Shown here piece by piece: positions 1-9,858 of a stretch of DNA of 64,000 nucleotides. Both the position numbers and the translations under genes were made by a program. This DNA is from Brevibacterium sp. UCMA 11754 (GTDB lineage: Bacteria; Actinomycetota; Actinomycetes; Actinomycetales; Brevibacteriaceae). The stretch covers positions 1 through 64,000 of the forward strand of contig NZ_JACBOT010000025.1 in the NCBI RefSeq assembly GCF_021532275.1, read 5' to 3'. Below the pieces are notes generated by a model. The model did no database searches. It was not told the origin of the DNA and saw only the letters and a list, made by a program, of their open reading frames with translations. Each line of letters opens with the position of its first letter. Position 1 is the first letter of the stretch.

Positions 1-481
1 CCAACCGTCCATTGCGGTCAGGACTCGACCACGGTGCTTCTTGGGGGTGAATTCTCCGACGAGGGCATAGTCGACGGGGATGCATCCGCCGAGCCCGAAT
101 CCAGCGAGGAATCGGAAGAGGATGAACCAGCTGAACGCTGGAGAGAAGGCGCCAGCGACGGTGAAGATCGAAAACACGAGGAGTGTGAGTGTGAAGGCCT
201 TCTTGCGGCCGATGACATCAGCGATGCCGCCCCAGATGAAGGCGCCCAACGCCATGCCGATGAGGTTGGCCGTAGCGATCCAGGCTGCCTGGCCTACGCT
301 CAGGCTCCAGTAGTCGCTGAGCAGTGGGATGAGGAACCCGTTGAGGGCGACGTCCCAAGCGTCGAACATGAACCCGAGGCCGCCGATGATGAAAGATGGC
401 ACCTTGGGTTCGCCACCGCCACGGAAGGTTGGCGACGACTTCGGAAGCGGTCGGCGTGGACGCCGAGGTTGCAGTAGACAC
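1..481 (-). pseudogene. MFS transporter, N-terminal part, apparently frameshifted
   Basis: Only the N-terminal part of a major facilitator transporter lies in the window; the gene continues past base 1. Reading from GTG at 481, the protein begins VSTATSASTPTASEVVANLP, then PWRWRTQGAIF, and goes out of frame at about 392-394. In the next frame it resumes as FIIGGLGFMFDAWDVALNGF, followed by a motif-A-like DVIGRKKAF and a loop with EFTPKKHRGRV. A single extra A in the plus-strand run GAAAG (391-395) accounts for the break, because removing it joins the two halves as ..GAIFIIGGLGF... An alternative is a start at GTG 489 in the second frame, which has AAAGAGG upstream but gives an unusual Arg/Pro-rich N-terminus. 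Substrate unknown. The break could be a real mutation or a sequencing error. Confidence 0.6.
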
Positions 482-862
482 GAGGCCACAATACCTCTTT
501 AACGCATTTGTGAGTAAAATTGTTCGCATCTCGTCGCTGCACCTTACGCAGCCGGACAGAAGCCGAAGGAATCAGCGCGCGGAATCTTCTTCGTCGGCAC
601 GGCGCCGTGGCCGAGAATCGCGCTTCTCCTCATACCTGAGCCACGTCTGCCGAATCGCACCTGCTGACCCATGTCTGCTGAGTCCAGCGCTGGAACTGCC
701 GAAATCCACATGGCACGCTAAGAGGGTCGGGTGCCGCGATCGAAATCGCAGCAGCCGCCCCTCTCAATGTGGGACGACCTGAGCCGCCTCGTCTGAGCAG
801 TCCTCAGCACTCAAGTCCTCAGCACTCAAGTCCTCAGCGCTCAGGCCCTCAAGCCCCAGACT
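482..862. other. intergenic region between MFS transporter and ilvE
   Basis: This stretch has no gene that I can support. It should hold the minus-strand MFS promoter near 490-540. It also has a small hairpin GCGAT-CGAA-ATCGC at 736-749 and the tandem repeats annotated at 801-845. The open frames crossing it are Arg/Ser-rich and look like chance. Confidence 0.5.
801..845. repeat. 15-bp tandem repeat downstream of ilvE
   Basis: Three direct units of 15 bp: TCCTCAGCACTCAAG at 801-815 and 816-830, then TCCTCAGCGCTCAGG at 831-845, with a decayed fourth at 846-860. The block starts about 18 bp past the ilvE stop. On the ilvE strand each unit carries TGA trinucleotides. It resembles other repeats found at gene ends in this window. 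Confidence 0.8.
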
Positions 863-1954
863 TCAGGCCAGACGAACCATCCAGTTGTTCTTGTCCTCGG
901 CGCGGCCGTACTGGATGTCGAGCAGAGTCTTACGGAACTCCATGGTCTTCTCACCGGGCTCTTCACCGTGGTCGATCGTGAATTCGCTGCCGATGACACG
1001 GCCGATCGGAGTCACGACTGCGGCGGTGCCACAGGCGAAGGCTTCGACGATGTCGCCATTGGCAGCTCCCTCACGCCATTCCTCGACGGAGATCTTGCGC
1101 TCTTCCGGCTTCAGGCCCAGCTGCGGGGCAAGGTCGAGCAGGGACTGGCGAGTGACACCGTCGAGGATGGAATCACCGAGCTCCGGAGTGAGCAGGCGGC
1201 CATCCTTGGTCACGAGCATGAGGTTCATTCCGCCGAGCTCATCGACGTATTTGTTCTCTGCCGCATCGGTGAACAGCACCTGCTGGCAGCCCTGGGCTGC
1301 GGCTTCATTCTGCGCTGCCAGCGAGCCCGCGTAGTTGCCGCCGCACTTGGCGAATCCGGTGCCACCGGCGCCGGCGCGGTTGAAGTTCTGCGACAGCCAG
1401 ATCGAGACGGGCTTGATGCCGCCGGAGAAGTAGGGCCCGGCGGGGCTGGCGATGACGTAGTAGTCGACCTCATGGCTGGAGCGCACGCCCAGGAACCGTT
1501 CGGTGGCGATCATGAAGGGGCGCAGGTACAGGCTCGACTCGTCGGCTTCGGATTCAGGGGTGGGAACCCACTCCTGATCGAGTGAGACCAGCGCCTTGAT
1601 CGATTCGATGAAGTCGGATTCCGAGATCTGCGGCAGCGCAAGACGCTCGGCGGACTTGTTGATGCGCGCAGCGTTGCGCTCGGGACGGAAGGTCCAGACG
1701 GAGCCGTCTGCGTGGCGGTAGACCTTCATGCCTTCGAAGATCTCTTGCGCGTAGTGGAACACTGCAGCAGCAGGATCGAGCACCAGCGGGCCGTACGGCT
1801 TCACCTCGTGAGCGTGCCAACCATCGTCAAGGGTGTACCTGACGTGGGCCATGTGGTCGGTGAAGTAGAGCCCGAATCCGGGATCCTTCTTGATGTTCTC
1901 TCGCACCAGCTCGGGTTGCGGCTGGACATTCTTGAGAACGGCAAACTTGGTCAT
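863..1954 (-). CDS. ilvE: branched-chain amino acid aminotransferase
   Basis: PLP-dependent class IV aminotransferase that interconverts Leu/Ile/Val and their 2-oxo acids with glutamate/2-oxoglutarate, the last step of branched-chain amino acid synthesis; cytosolic. The 363-residue length is normal for IlvE. The PLP lysine is K203 in GFAKCGGNYAGS, and EIFEGMKVYR and LYLRPFMIAT are family blocks. I chose ATG 1954 (MTKFAVLKN) because AAAGAG lies 5 nt upstream; a GTG at 1987 would add 11 residues. It lies downstream of leuB on the same strand, but hairpins between them suggest separate transcription. Confidence 0.93.
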   Translation of the reverse strand: MTKFAVLKNVQPQPELVRENIKKDPGFGLYFTDHMAHVRYTLDDGWHAHEVKPYGPLVLDPAAAVFHYAQEIFEGMKVYRHADGSVWTFRPERNAARINKSAERLALPQISESDFIESIKALVSLDQEWVPTPESEADESSLYLRPFMIATERFLGVRSSHEVDYYVIASPAGPYFSGGIKPVSIWLSQNFNRAGAGGTGFAKCGGNYAGSLAAQNEAAAQGCQQVLFTDAAENKYVDELGGMNLMLVTKDGRLLTPELGDSILDGVTRQSLLDLAPQLGLKPEERKISVEEWREGAANGDIVEAFACGTAAVVTPIGRVIGSEFTIDHGEEPGEKTMEFRKTLLDIQYGRAEDKNNWMVRLA

Positions 1955-1999
1955 AAGAACTCTTTTCTCATTTGTGATGAGTGACACTGTCAGGGTAGT

Positions 2000-2034
2000 C
2001 CATCACCCCGGTGCGCGTCGCACCGGGGTGATGG
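2000..2034 (-). terminator. hairpin terminator after leuB
   Basis: A perfect 15-bp inverted repeat (CCATCACCCCGGTGC and its complement) with a 5-nt loop lies between the leuB stop and the ilvE start. There is no T-run, as is common in high-GC actinobacteria. A second hairpin follows at 2066-2089, whose arms are CCGAGGTGG and CCACCTCGG. Confidence 0.7.
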
Positions 2035-2104
2035 CTCACGAATCGTCCAGTCGGCCCTCGCCACGCCGAGGTGGTCGTGCCCACCTCGGCCCCTGCAGGC
2101 CGCG

Positions 2105-3142
2105 TCAGCTCAGGCGGGCAGCGATCGCGTCGCCCACCTCGGCGGTGGAGCGCTTGGTTCCGTCGCGGTCGGCCAGATCGGCTTCGACAGCGGTCTCGAT
2201 CGACTTCGCCACGACGTCGAGTCCCAGGTGCGAGGCCATGAGCGCACCGGAGAGGATCGAGGCGGTCGGATCGGCGATCTGCTGTCCGGCGATGTCCGGT
2301 GCCGATCCGTGGATGGGCTCGAACAGGCTCGGTCCCGTGCCTTCGACGTTGAGGTTGCCCGAGGCGGCCAGACCGATGCCGCCGGTGACAGCCGCGGCGA
2401 GGTCGGTGAGGATGTCACCGAAGAGGTTGTCGGTGACGATCACGTCATAGCGGCCGGGGTCGGTGACCATGTAGATCGTGCACGCGTCCGTGTGCTCGTA
2501 GTTGAATGTCACCTCTGGGTATTCTGCGCCGACCTTCTCGACGACGCGACGCCATAGGTGACCCGCGTGGACCATGACGTTGTGCTTGTGGACGTAGGTG
2601 AGCTTCTTGTTCCTGGCCTGCGCACGTTCGAACGCATCGCGGACTGCCCGCTCCACGCCGTACCAGGTGTTGATCGAGACCTCGGTCGCGACCTCATAGG
2701 GGGTATCGGTGCGCACCGAGCCGCCCATTCCGGTGTAGGAGCCTTCGGTGCCTTCGCGGACGACGACGAAGTCGATTTCGCCGGGGTCGGCCAACGGGCT
2801 GGTGACTCCGGCGAAGAGCTTCGAGGGACGCAGGTTGACTGCGTGGCTCAGACCGAAGCGCATCTTGAGGATCACACCTCGCTCGAGCACGCCCGACGGC
2901 ACGCTCGGGTCACCGCAGGCGCCGAAGAAGATGGCATCGTGGGAACGCAGCGATTCCAGCTCCTCGTCCGTGAGTGTCTCGCCGGTCTCGTGCCAGCGCT
3001 TGGCACCGACTTCATAGTCCGTGAGATCGAGTTCCACGGGCTCGCCGGACACCTCGATGGCGCGCTTGAGGACCTTGAGGCCTTCGGGGACGACCTCGTT
3101 GCCGATACCGTCGCCGGGCATGACTGCAATTGAGAACTTCAT
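2105..3142 (-). CDS. leuB: 3-isopropylmalate dehydrogenase
   Basis: NAD- and Mg-dependent oxidative decarboxylation of 3-isopropylmalate in leucine synthesis. At 345 residues it has the expected length. Family blocks: N-terminal [13 protein letters not shown], substrate and metal loops around [18 protein letters not shown]-type [12 protein letters not shown] near residue 275, and DACTIYMV ahead of the metal aspartates in [13 protein letters not shown]. The start ATG 3142 has no Shine-Dalgarno; TAGTCT ends 6 nt before it, so the transcript is probably leaderless. It is isolated from the ilv genes but belongs to the same pathway. Confidence 0.95.
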   Translation of the reverse strand: MKFSIAVMPGDGIGNEVVPEGLKVLKRAIEVSGEPVELDLTDYEVGAKRWHETGETLTDEELESLRSHDAIFFGACGDPSVPSGVLERGVILKMRFGLSHAVNLRPSKLFAGVTSPLADPGEIDFVVVREGTEGSYTGMGGSVRTDTPYEVATEVSINTWYGVERAVRDAFERAQARNKKLTYVHKHNVMVHAGHLWRRVVEKVGAEYPEVTFNYEHTDACTIYMVTDPGRYDVIVTDNLFGDILTDLAAAVTGGIGLAASGNLNVEGTGPSLFEPIHGSAPDIAGQQIADPTASILSGALMASHLGLDVVAKSIETAVEADLADRDGTKRSTAEVGDAIAARLS

Positions 3143-3332
3143 GGTCTCAGACTAGAACTCATCTCAGCATGCAACTTGTTCGTCCTACTATTCGGACACA
3201 TTTCGACCGCCGGGTTCAGCGAATCCCGTCATCCACAATTTCATGTCTCAAACTTCGTTCCCGACTACAATTTCGCGGCTCGAGCGTCGAAGATGGGAGG
3301 AACACCCCGAAACCCCCAGAGAAAGTCGATCA

Positions 3333-4184
3333 TTGACAGAAACGATCCGCAACGCCCGAGCCGCCGCACTTCCCGCCAAGCTCTCCCGCTCCTGGCTGTT
3401 GGTCAACGCGGCCAAGGAGGAGATCTTCACCGAGGCGCAGATCTCCGAATCGGATTCCGTCATCTTCGACCTCGAGGCCTCGGTCTCCGACGACAAGAAG
3501 CTCGCCGCCCGCGACAATGTCGTACGAGCTCTTGAAGGCGGCATGTCCGCATGGGTCCGGATCAACAAGATGGACTCTGAGTTCTGGGACGACGACCTTG
3601 CCTCCATCGCCATGCTCCCCGGCCTGCGCGGAGTGATGCTGCCCGAGACGGAACGTCCCGAGCAGGTCTCCTACACCGCGATGCGCGCGAAGGCAGGACT
3701 CCCGGTCATCGCTCTGCTCGAATCTGCGATGGGTGTGGAGAACGCGACCAAGATCGCCGAGGCGCCGGGCACATTCCGCCTTGCCTTCGGAACGAACGAC
3801 TTCCGCAAGGACACCGGCTTCTCCGGCGATCCGATGGCACTGGCCTATGCCCGCTCACGACTGACCATCGCCTCGCGCATGGGTGGACTGCCCGGCGCGA
3901 TCGACGGCCCTTCAGCAGCCACTGCCAGCGATGAGCAGGTCCGCACGGATGCCGAGGTCACCCACATGATGGGCATGACCGGAAAGCTCGTGCTCAACGT
4001 CGATCAGGTCGTGACGCTCAACGAATCGATGAGCCCGAGCGAAGACGAGCGCGACTGGGCCCGCCAGCTGCTCGAGGCTGCCGAGGGCGGCTCCGAGATC
4101 ACGGACGGCTCGTACCTGCCACGTCTGGCACGCGCAAAGAAGATCGCCTCCCTGGCGTCGACCTACGGGCTCTGGAACGCCTGA
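3333..4184 (+). CDS. CitE-like lyase, HpcH/HpaI aldolase family
   Basis: Member of the citrate lyase beta-subunit-like family (TIM barrel, Mg-dependent C-C lyases or thioesterases acting on acyl-CoA substrates). The exact substrate cannot be read from the sequence. Visible blocks are SRSWLLVNAA, DSVIFDLEASVSDDKK, the ARGVMLPETE-like strand GLRGVMLPETERPEQ, and ALLESAMGVENA with the metal-binding Glu. The start is taken at TTG 3333 (LTETIRNARAA, after AGAGAAAG); an ATG at 3243 would add 30 residues of low-quality sequence and has no ribosome-binding site. 283 residues. It is divergent from leuB. Just after the stop is a TGAGTC-rich stretch. Confidence 0.75.
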   Translation: MTETIRNARAAALPAKLSRSWLLVNAAKEEIFTEAQISESDSVIFDLEASVSDDKKLAARDNVVRALEGGMSAWVRINKMDSEFWDDDLASIAMLPGLRGVMLPETERPEQVSYTAMRAKAGLPVIALLESAMGVENATKIAEAPGTFRLAFGTNDFRKDTGFSGDPMALAYARSRLTIASRMGGLPGAIDGPSAATASDEQVRTDAEVTHMMGMTGKLVLNVDQVVTLNESMSPSEDERDWARQLLEAAEGGSEITDGSYLPRLARAKKIASLASTYGLWNA

Positions 4185-4224
4185 GCCTGATCTTGAGTCT
4201 GAGTCTGAGTCCGAGCCCTCAATA

Positions 4225-5019
4225 GTGTCGGTCCGTCAACCCTCGTGGATTCTGTGGTCCACCCTGCCGGTGGTCCTCCTCGTCGTTGCCTTCGGCCTGT
4301 GGCTGAGAGTCGATGTCTCCGGGCCCACGACGGTTGACCAGGACTGGCTGAATCTCGTCGGGCTTGAGCCCGACACCTCCGGGTACTGGCTGGCGGTCAT
4401 CCTCGCCGAGGTGGGCGGGGGCACGGGGGCCGTGATCTGCACCGGCCTGCTGGCTGCGCTCTTCATCCTCCTGCGACGGTTCCGCTCCGCGGGCGTCCTC
4501 GTGACCACCATGCTCATGGGAATCGTCCTGTCCGAGCTGCTCAAGGCCGTGGTCACCCGGGTCCGCCCCAGTGAGCAGCTCTATGACTCCCTGGGCTATT
4601 CCTATCCTTCAGGCCATTCCATGGGCGCGGCCGCACTGGCCTTGGGGCTGGCATTCATTGCCTCCCGTGCGCACATGCTCCGGCTGGCCGGGGTGGGCGC
4701 AGTTCCCCCGTTGGCAATCCCACCGGAGAACAAGACCGAGCCTGTCCCTACTGACACCGAGACTGCCCCCACCGAAACCGCAGCCGTTCCGACCGAGATC
4801 ACTGCCCCGCTCGAACCGGTGCGCCTGCGGTTCCACTGGTCCATGCTCCTGGCCTTCGCGTGGATCCTGCTGATGATGTGGTCGCGCACCGCGCTGCAGG
4901 TGCACTGGCTCTCCGACACGATCGCCGGAGCCCTCATCGGCATCTCGGCAGCTGTGCTCGCCGACGAGCTCTGGACCTGGGCGACGATAAGGTCCCGTTC
5001 ACCTCATCGTCAGGGGTGA
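4225..5019 (+). CDS. PAP2-family membrane phosphatase
   Basis: Integral membrane phosphatidic-acid-phosphatase-type protein of 264 residues. All three signature blocks are present: KAVVTRVRP, YPSGHS and SRTALQVHWLSD. It probably dephosphorylates lipid phosphates or pyrophosphates at the outer membrane leaflet. About five to six hydrophobic segments. The loop between motifs 2 and 3 (about residues 168-200) carries a Pro/Thr/Glu-rich insertion (ENKTEPVPTDTETAPTE), longer than usual in the family. GTG 4225 start, no convincing ribosome-binding site. It is convergent with serA, and its stop codon lies in the shared terminator. Confidence 0.85.
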   Translation: MSVRQPSWILWSTLPVVLLVVAFGLWLRVDVSGPTTVDQDWLNLVGLEPDTSGYWLAVILAEVGGGTGAVICTGLLAALFILLRRFRSAGVLVTTMLMGIVLSELLKAVVTRVRPSEQLYDSLGYSYPSGHSMGAAALALGLAFIASRAHMLRLAGVGAVPPLAIPPENKTEPVPTDTETAPTETAAVPTEITAPLEPVRLRFHWSMLLAFAWILLMMWSRTALQVHWLSDTIAGALIGISAAVLADELWTWATIRSRSPHRQG

Positions 5020-5027
5020 ACGGGACC
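4991..5027. terminator. bidirectional terminator between PAP2 gene and serA
   Basis: A perfect 13-bp inverted repeat, GGTCCCGTTCACC at 4991-5003 and its complement at 5015-5027, with an 11-nt loop. It overlaps the last codons of the PAP2 gene and faces the serA stop at 5055, so it can serve both converging transcripts. Confidence 0.75.
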
Positions 5028-5054
5028 CGTTCGGTCTGCTGTTTCCTGTGGAGG

Positions 5055-6647
5055 TCAGTCCTCGCTCAGTGAGACCCCGCTGAACGCTGATGCGTTGACG
5101 GCCCCGGCCACTGCCTTGACGACTTCCTCGGATACTGCCGAGTCGACGGCCAGCACGGAGAGTGCATCGTTGTCGGTCGCCGAGGGCGAGACCTGCATAC
5201 CGGCGATGTTGATGTCATTGGCACCCAGGGCCTGGCCCAGCTGACCGATGATGCCGGGACGGTCCTCATAACGGAAGATGAGCAGGTTGTCGGTGAGCTC
5301 GATCTCCAGGTCGAAGTCGTTGACCTCGGTGAGCTTCTGCACGAGCTTCGGTCCGGTCACGGTGCCCGAGACCGAAATCCGCTGCCCTTCGCTCGTCGTC
5401 GCGGTCAACCGGGTGACGTTGCGGAAGGATTCGCAGTACGGATCGGTGACCAGTTCGACGCCGATGCCGCGCTCCTCAGCCAGCAGCGGTGCGTTGACGT
5501 AGGAGACCTGATCGGATACGACGTCCTTGAACAGTCCCTTGAGCGCGGAGAGCTTGAGGACGGACACGTCCTTGTCTGCGATCTCGCCGTTGACCTCGAC
5601 CTTGAAGTGAGTGACAGAGGAGTTCGCCAGCGAGTTGACGACTCGGCCGAGTCGTTCGGCCAGGGGAATGCCCGGGCGCACGTCCTCATGGATGGCTCCG
5701 CCGGCAACGTTGACCGCGTCGGGAACGAGCTCCCCGGCCAGGGCCTTGCGCACGGACTTGGCCACGGCGACGCCGGCCTTCTCCTGTGCTTCAGCGGTCG
5801 ATGCGCCGAGGTGGGGCGTGACGTTGACGGCGTCGAGTTCCATCAGCGCCGAGTGCTCCGGAGGTTCGGTGTTCCACACGTCGATGCCGGCACCTCCGAC
5901 CTCACCTGCGGCGATCGCCTCGGCGAGGGCGTCCTCGTCGATGATGCCGCCGCGAGCCACATTGATGAACCGTGCGCCTGACTTCGCGGCCTTGAACTCC
6001 TCGGTGCTGATCATGCCGATCGTCTCAGGAGTCTTGGGCATGTGGACGGTGACGAAGTCGGACACGGCCAAGAGCCCGGGCAGGTCGACGACCTCGACGC
6101 CCATCTGCGCGGCGCGTGCCTGCGTGATGTAGGGGTCGTAGCCGACCAGACGCATGCCGAATGCCTTCGCACGCTCGGCCACGAGACTGCCGATGCGGCC
6201 GAGTCCGACGATGCCAAGAGTCTTCTCGTAGAGCTCCACGCCCGTGTACTTCGAACGCTTCCACTCCCCCGCCTTGAGCGAGGTGTTGCCGGCGCCGAAG
6301 TAGCGTGCGGACCCGAGGATGTGGGCCATGGTGAGCTCAGCCGCGGAGATGATGTTCGAGGTCGGAGCGTTGACGACCATGACACCCGCCGAGGTGGCCG
6401 CCGGGACGTCGACATTGTCGAGTCCGACGCCGGCACGGGCGATGACCTTGAGACCCTTCGCCGCACCGATCGCCTCGGCATCGACCTGAGTGGCGGAGCG
6501 GACGAGGATCGCGTCGGCATCGACGATGTCGCTGAGGAGCTGAGAGCGGTCAGCGCCTTCGGTGTAACGGATCTCGAAGTCGCCTCCGAGGGCATCGATG
6601 GTGGCCGGTGACAGATTTTCGGCGATGAGCACGATGGGCTTGGGCAC
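5055..6647 (-). CDS. serA: D-3-phosphoglycerate dehydrogenase
   Basis: First enzyme of serine synthesis; oxidises 3-phosphoglycerate with NAD. The 530-residue long form is typical of actinobacteria: substrate domain, Rossmann domain with GLGRIGSLVAERAKAFG (about 147-163), catalytic Arg in NVARGGIIDEDAL, the His in VTPHLGAST, then the allosteric-substrate-binding domain (about 320-450) and a C-terminal ACT domain (about 455-530, DRPGIIGQLGQALG) for serine feedback. GTG start 6647 with AGGAGGA upstream. A CRP/GlxR-type palindrome lies about 40-70 bp upstream, pointing to cAMP-linked control. Confidence 0.95.
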   Translation of the reverse strand: MPKPIVLIAENLSPATIDALGGDFEIRYTEGADRSQLLSDIVDADAILVRSATQVDAEAIGAAKGLKVIARAGVGLDNVDVPAATSAGVMVVNAPTSNIISAAELTMAHILGSARYFGAGNTSLKAGEWKRSKYTGVELYEKTLGIVGLGRIGSLVAERAKAFGMRLVGYDPYITQARAAQMGVEVVDLPGLLAVSDFVTVHMPKTPETIGMISTEEFKAAKSGARFINVARGGIIDEDALAEAIAAGEVGGAGIDVWNTEPPEHSALMELDAVNVTPHLGASTAEAQEKAGVAVAKSVRKALAGELVPDAVNVAGGAIHEDVRPGIPLAERLGRVVNSLANSSVTHFKVEVNGEIADKDVSVLKLSALKGLFKDVVSDQVSYVNAPLLAEERGIGVELVTDPYCESFRNVTRLTATTSEGQRISVSGTVTGPKLVQKLTEVNDFDLEIELTDNLLIFRYEDRPGIIGQLGQALGANDINIAGMQVSPSATDNDALSVLAVDSAVSEEVVKAVAGAVNASAFSGVSLSED

Positions 6648-6685
6648 TGAGTTCCTCCTGTTGCGTCCGGGACGCGTCCATCCTA

Positions 6686-6717
6686 TGAGACTTTGTGAAT
6701 GCTTTCACAAAGTCTCA
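6686..6717 (-). promoter_or_regulatory. CRP/GlxR-type operator upstream of serA
   Basis: A 14-bp perfect inverted repeat with a 4-nt centre. It contains TGTGAAAGCATTCACA, an exact TGTGA-N6-TCACA match to the CRP/GlxR consensus. It lies 39-70 bp before the serA start, next to a possible -10 (TAGGAT) on the serA strand. It could also act as a hairpin downstream of the acetyltransferase gene, whose stop is at 6735 on the minus strand and which is transcribed towards it. Confidence 0.7.
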
Positions 6718-6734
6718 AACTCTGGGAAGGAAGT

Positions 6735-8027
6735 TCAGAACCCGTTGGGTGAGTACGGCATCCGTCCCAGGTTGAACATCGAGCTGGCGCGTACGGCAGC
6801 ACCCGGCACGTTTTCGTCGATGCGTCCTGCGCGGGCGAGGATGACAGGGTCGGCGCCGCCGAAGTAGAGGGAGCCGAGTTCCGCGATGCCCATGCTCAGA
6901 TCGGCAGGAGCCGAATCGGGAGCGGTTTCGACGACGGCGTTCTCGCCGTCGGAGGTGATCGTGTAGCGGCCGCCAGCCAGATCGAGTGAGTCATCGATCT
7001 CGAGCACCAATGTGCCGGGCACGTACCAGGGCCTGGCTTCGAGTGCTGCCTTGACATCGAGGATCCGGATCCAGATGTTGTCCTCTGTGGACACGGTCCG
7101 AACGCGGCGGGAGTCGGTGAGCAACCAGGGCAGCGGCGAGTCCTCGGCGGATTCTCCGAATGTCACTCTCGTCGACAGATCGATGGCGGCCAGGAACGAC
7201 CAGAGTGAGGCATAGGCGGCGTCGGTGACTGCGACGAAATCGATGAGATCGATCGTCGGCGGATTCTTCGACCAGCCGGCGAACTTATAGGACACGTAGC
7301 CGTCGGCTTCTCCCTGCTCGTTGAAGTGCAGGGCGGCACGCACACCGCGGTCGGCTTCGCCTGTATCGGTGTTCAATGCACCGGTGGCGCGCTCGATGTA
7401 GGTCTGCTGGCGTTCCATCGCACCGGGCGAGGTGCGCATGAACTCCCCGTAGATCCTCGGAGCCAGTTCACGCAGCTCGCTGGGCAGGCACATCTCGACT
7501 CGGCGGTCGGGTTCGTGGACCATCTTGAAACCGGGTGAGGTGTCGACCTCGATGGAGTGGGCCCAGGTGGCGACGCCGAAGCCGAAGCGGGAGTAGATCC
7601 CACCTTCGGTCGCTGTCAGTGCGGCGAACGGGTATCCGTCGGCCTTCGCCTCGGCGAGGTCTGTCGTCATCAGTGACCGCAGCAGTCCGCGCCGGCGGTG
7701 CGTCGGGCGCACTGTCACCCATGTGATCAGGTGACCGGGCACCAGACGCCCACCGCCCACGTTGACCAGCTTCTCGAACCACGCGAAGGTCGCGACGGGA
7801 ACGCTGGTGTCGAGGGCGTGCTCGTATTCCTGCTTCGCATAGACGGCGGTGAGATTCCGTCCGTCGGCGATGGCGCGCTCGACACGGTTCTTCAGCGCAT
7901 CATCGGTGGACCGGGCGTCATGGAATCCCACACTCGTCGACGCGAAGTATCCCTGCGTGCGTTCATCGGGGGCACCGGTGGACTCGTCGAAGGCGGGCTT
8001 GAAGTTCTCGAACCTGTAATTCGTCAC
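6735..8027 (-). CDS. Eis-type GNAT N-acetyltransferase
   Basis: 430 residues with the three-part layout of the Eis family: an N-terminal GNAT fold with the acetyl-CoA loop VTVRPTHRRRGLLRSLM (about 106-122), a second GNAT-like domain, and a C-terminal sterol-carrier-like domain ending in FNLGRMPYSPNGF with the C-terminal carboxylate used in catalysis. Eis relatives acetylate aminoglycosides and other amines; the substrate here is unknown. GTG start 8027; TACTGT ends 7 nt upstream and there is no Shine-Dalgarno, so probably leaderless. It sits alone between serA and ilvC. Confidence 0.85.
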   Translation of the reverse strand: MTNYRFENFKPAFDESTGAPDERTQGYFASTSVGFHDARSTDDALKNRVERAIADGRNLTAVYAKQEYEHALDTSVPVATFAWFEKLVNVGGGRLVPGHLITWVTVRPTHRRRGLLRSLMTTDLAEAKADGYPFAALTATEGGIYSRFGFGVATWAHSIEVDTSPGFKMVHEPDRRVEMCLPSELRELAPRIYGEFMRTSPGAMERQQTYIERATGALNTDTGEADRGVRAALHFNEQGEADGYVSYKFAGWSKNPPTIDLIDFVAVTDAAYASLWSFLAAIDLSTRVTFGESAEDSPLPWLLTDSRRVRTVSTEDNIWIRILDVKAALEARPWYVPGTLVLEIDDSLDLAGGRYTITSDGENAVVETAPDSAPADLSMGIAELGSLYFGGADPVILARAGRIDENVPGAAVRASSMFNLGRMPYSPNGF

Positions 8028-8109
8028 GATTCCAACAGTAGTTCACATCACCAGGATTGAGGGTCCGCAATGAGTGGAAATAGTCGTGTACCACCGGGAG
8101 CGGGTACGA

Positions 8110-8146
8110 CGAAGCCCCGGAGGCCAAGCGGCCTTCCGGGGCTTCG
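8110..8146 (-). terminator. terminator after ilvC
   Basis: A 16-bp GC-rich stem starting CGAAGCCCCGG, with a 4-nt loop AAGC and a one-base bulge, placed just after the ilvC stop (8158). It is the likely end of ilvBNC transcription. Confidence 0.75.
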
Positions 8147-8157
8147 TGGTGTGACGA

Positions 8158-9204
<1,047 letters not shown>

Positions 9205-9273
9205 TCAGAGGTTTGGGGTACTCCCCCATTGTTTCACAGTTCGGTACTGCTGTTCACTTATTGAGATGGTTGA

Positions 9274-9294
9274 CGTTCCACGAAGTGGAACGTG
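9274..9294. promoter_or_regulatory. palindrome between ilvN and ilvC
   Basis: A perfect 9-bp inverted repeat with a 3-nt centre: ACGTTCCAC-GAA-GTGGAACGT. It lies 52 bp downstream of the ilvN stop and about 85 bp before ilvC. It could be an RNA hairpin that tunes read-through or processing, or an operator. Also noted: the end of ilvN (CTGCGCAGGG) is copied at about 9304-9313. Confidence 0.5.
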
Positions 9295-9345
9295 AAGACG
9301 TCACCTGCGCAGGGCCCTGAGAGCCAGTCGCGCAGTGTCACAGGA

Positions 9346-9858
9346 TCAGCTGCGCAGGGCGCGGTCGGTGATCGACTTCGATCCGCGGCCGATGGCCACG
9401 GTGCCCGATTGGACGATCTCCTTGATCCCGAACGGCTCGAGGACTTCGCGCAGGGCCTCGACCTTGCCCAGTTCGCCGGTGGCTTCGACGCTGACGGAGT
9501 CGGGTCCCACGTCGACGATCTTGGCACGGAACATCTCCACTGCCGCAGCGACCTGCGGACGGGTGGTGGCGTTGGCCTTGACCTTGTAGATGATGTGGGC
9601 TCGACGCACCGAGGTAGCCGGTTCGAGCTCGACGATCTTGATCACGTTGACCAGCTTGTTGAGCTGCTTGGTCACCTGCTCCAGCGGCACGTCCTTGACG
9701 TCGACGACGACCGTGATGCGCGAGAGCTCATCATGTTCGGTCACGCCCACGGCGAGGCTGTGGATGTTGAACCCGCGGCGGGCGATGAGGCCGGTGAAGC
9801 GAGTGAGCACGCCGGGCTTGTTCTCGACCAGGACTGAGAGTGTGTGCCGGTTGTTCAT
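9346..9858 (-). CDS. ilvN: acetolactate synthase small (regulatory) subunit
   Basis: 170 residues. The N-terminal ACT domain ([20 protein letters not shown], about 4-23, then [13 protein letters not shown]) binds valine for feedback inhibition. The C-terminal half matches the ALS_ss_C domain. ATG 9858 overlaps the ilvB stop by 4 nt (ATGA), so translation is coupled and 1:1 assembly with IlvB is expected. Longer upstream readings of this frame would run inside ilvB and are rejected. Confidence 0.95.
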   Translation of the reverse strand: MNNRHTLSVLVENKPGVLTRFTGLIARRGFNIHSLAVGVTEHDELSRITVVVDVKDVPLEQVTKQLNKLVNVIKIVELEPATSVRRAHIIYKVKANATTRPQVAAAVEMFRAKIVDVGPDSVSVEATGELGKVEALREVLEPFGIKEIVQSGTVAIGRGSKSITDRALRS

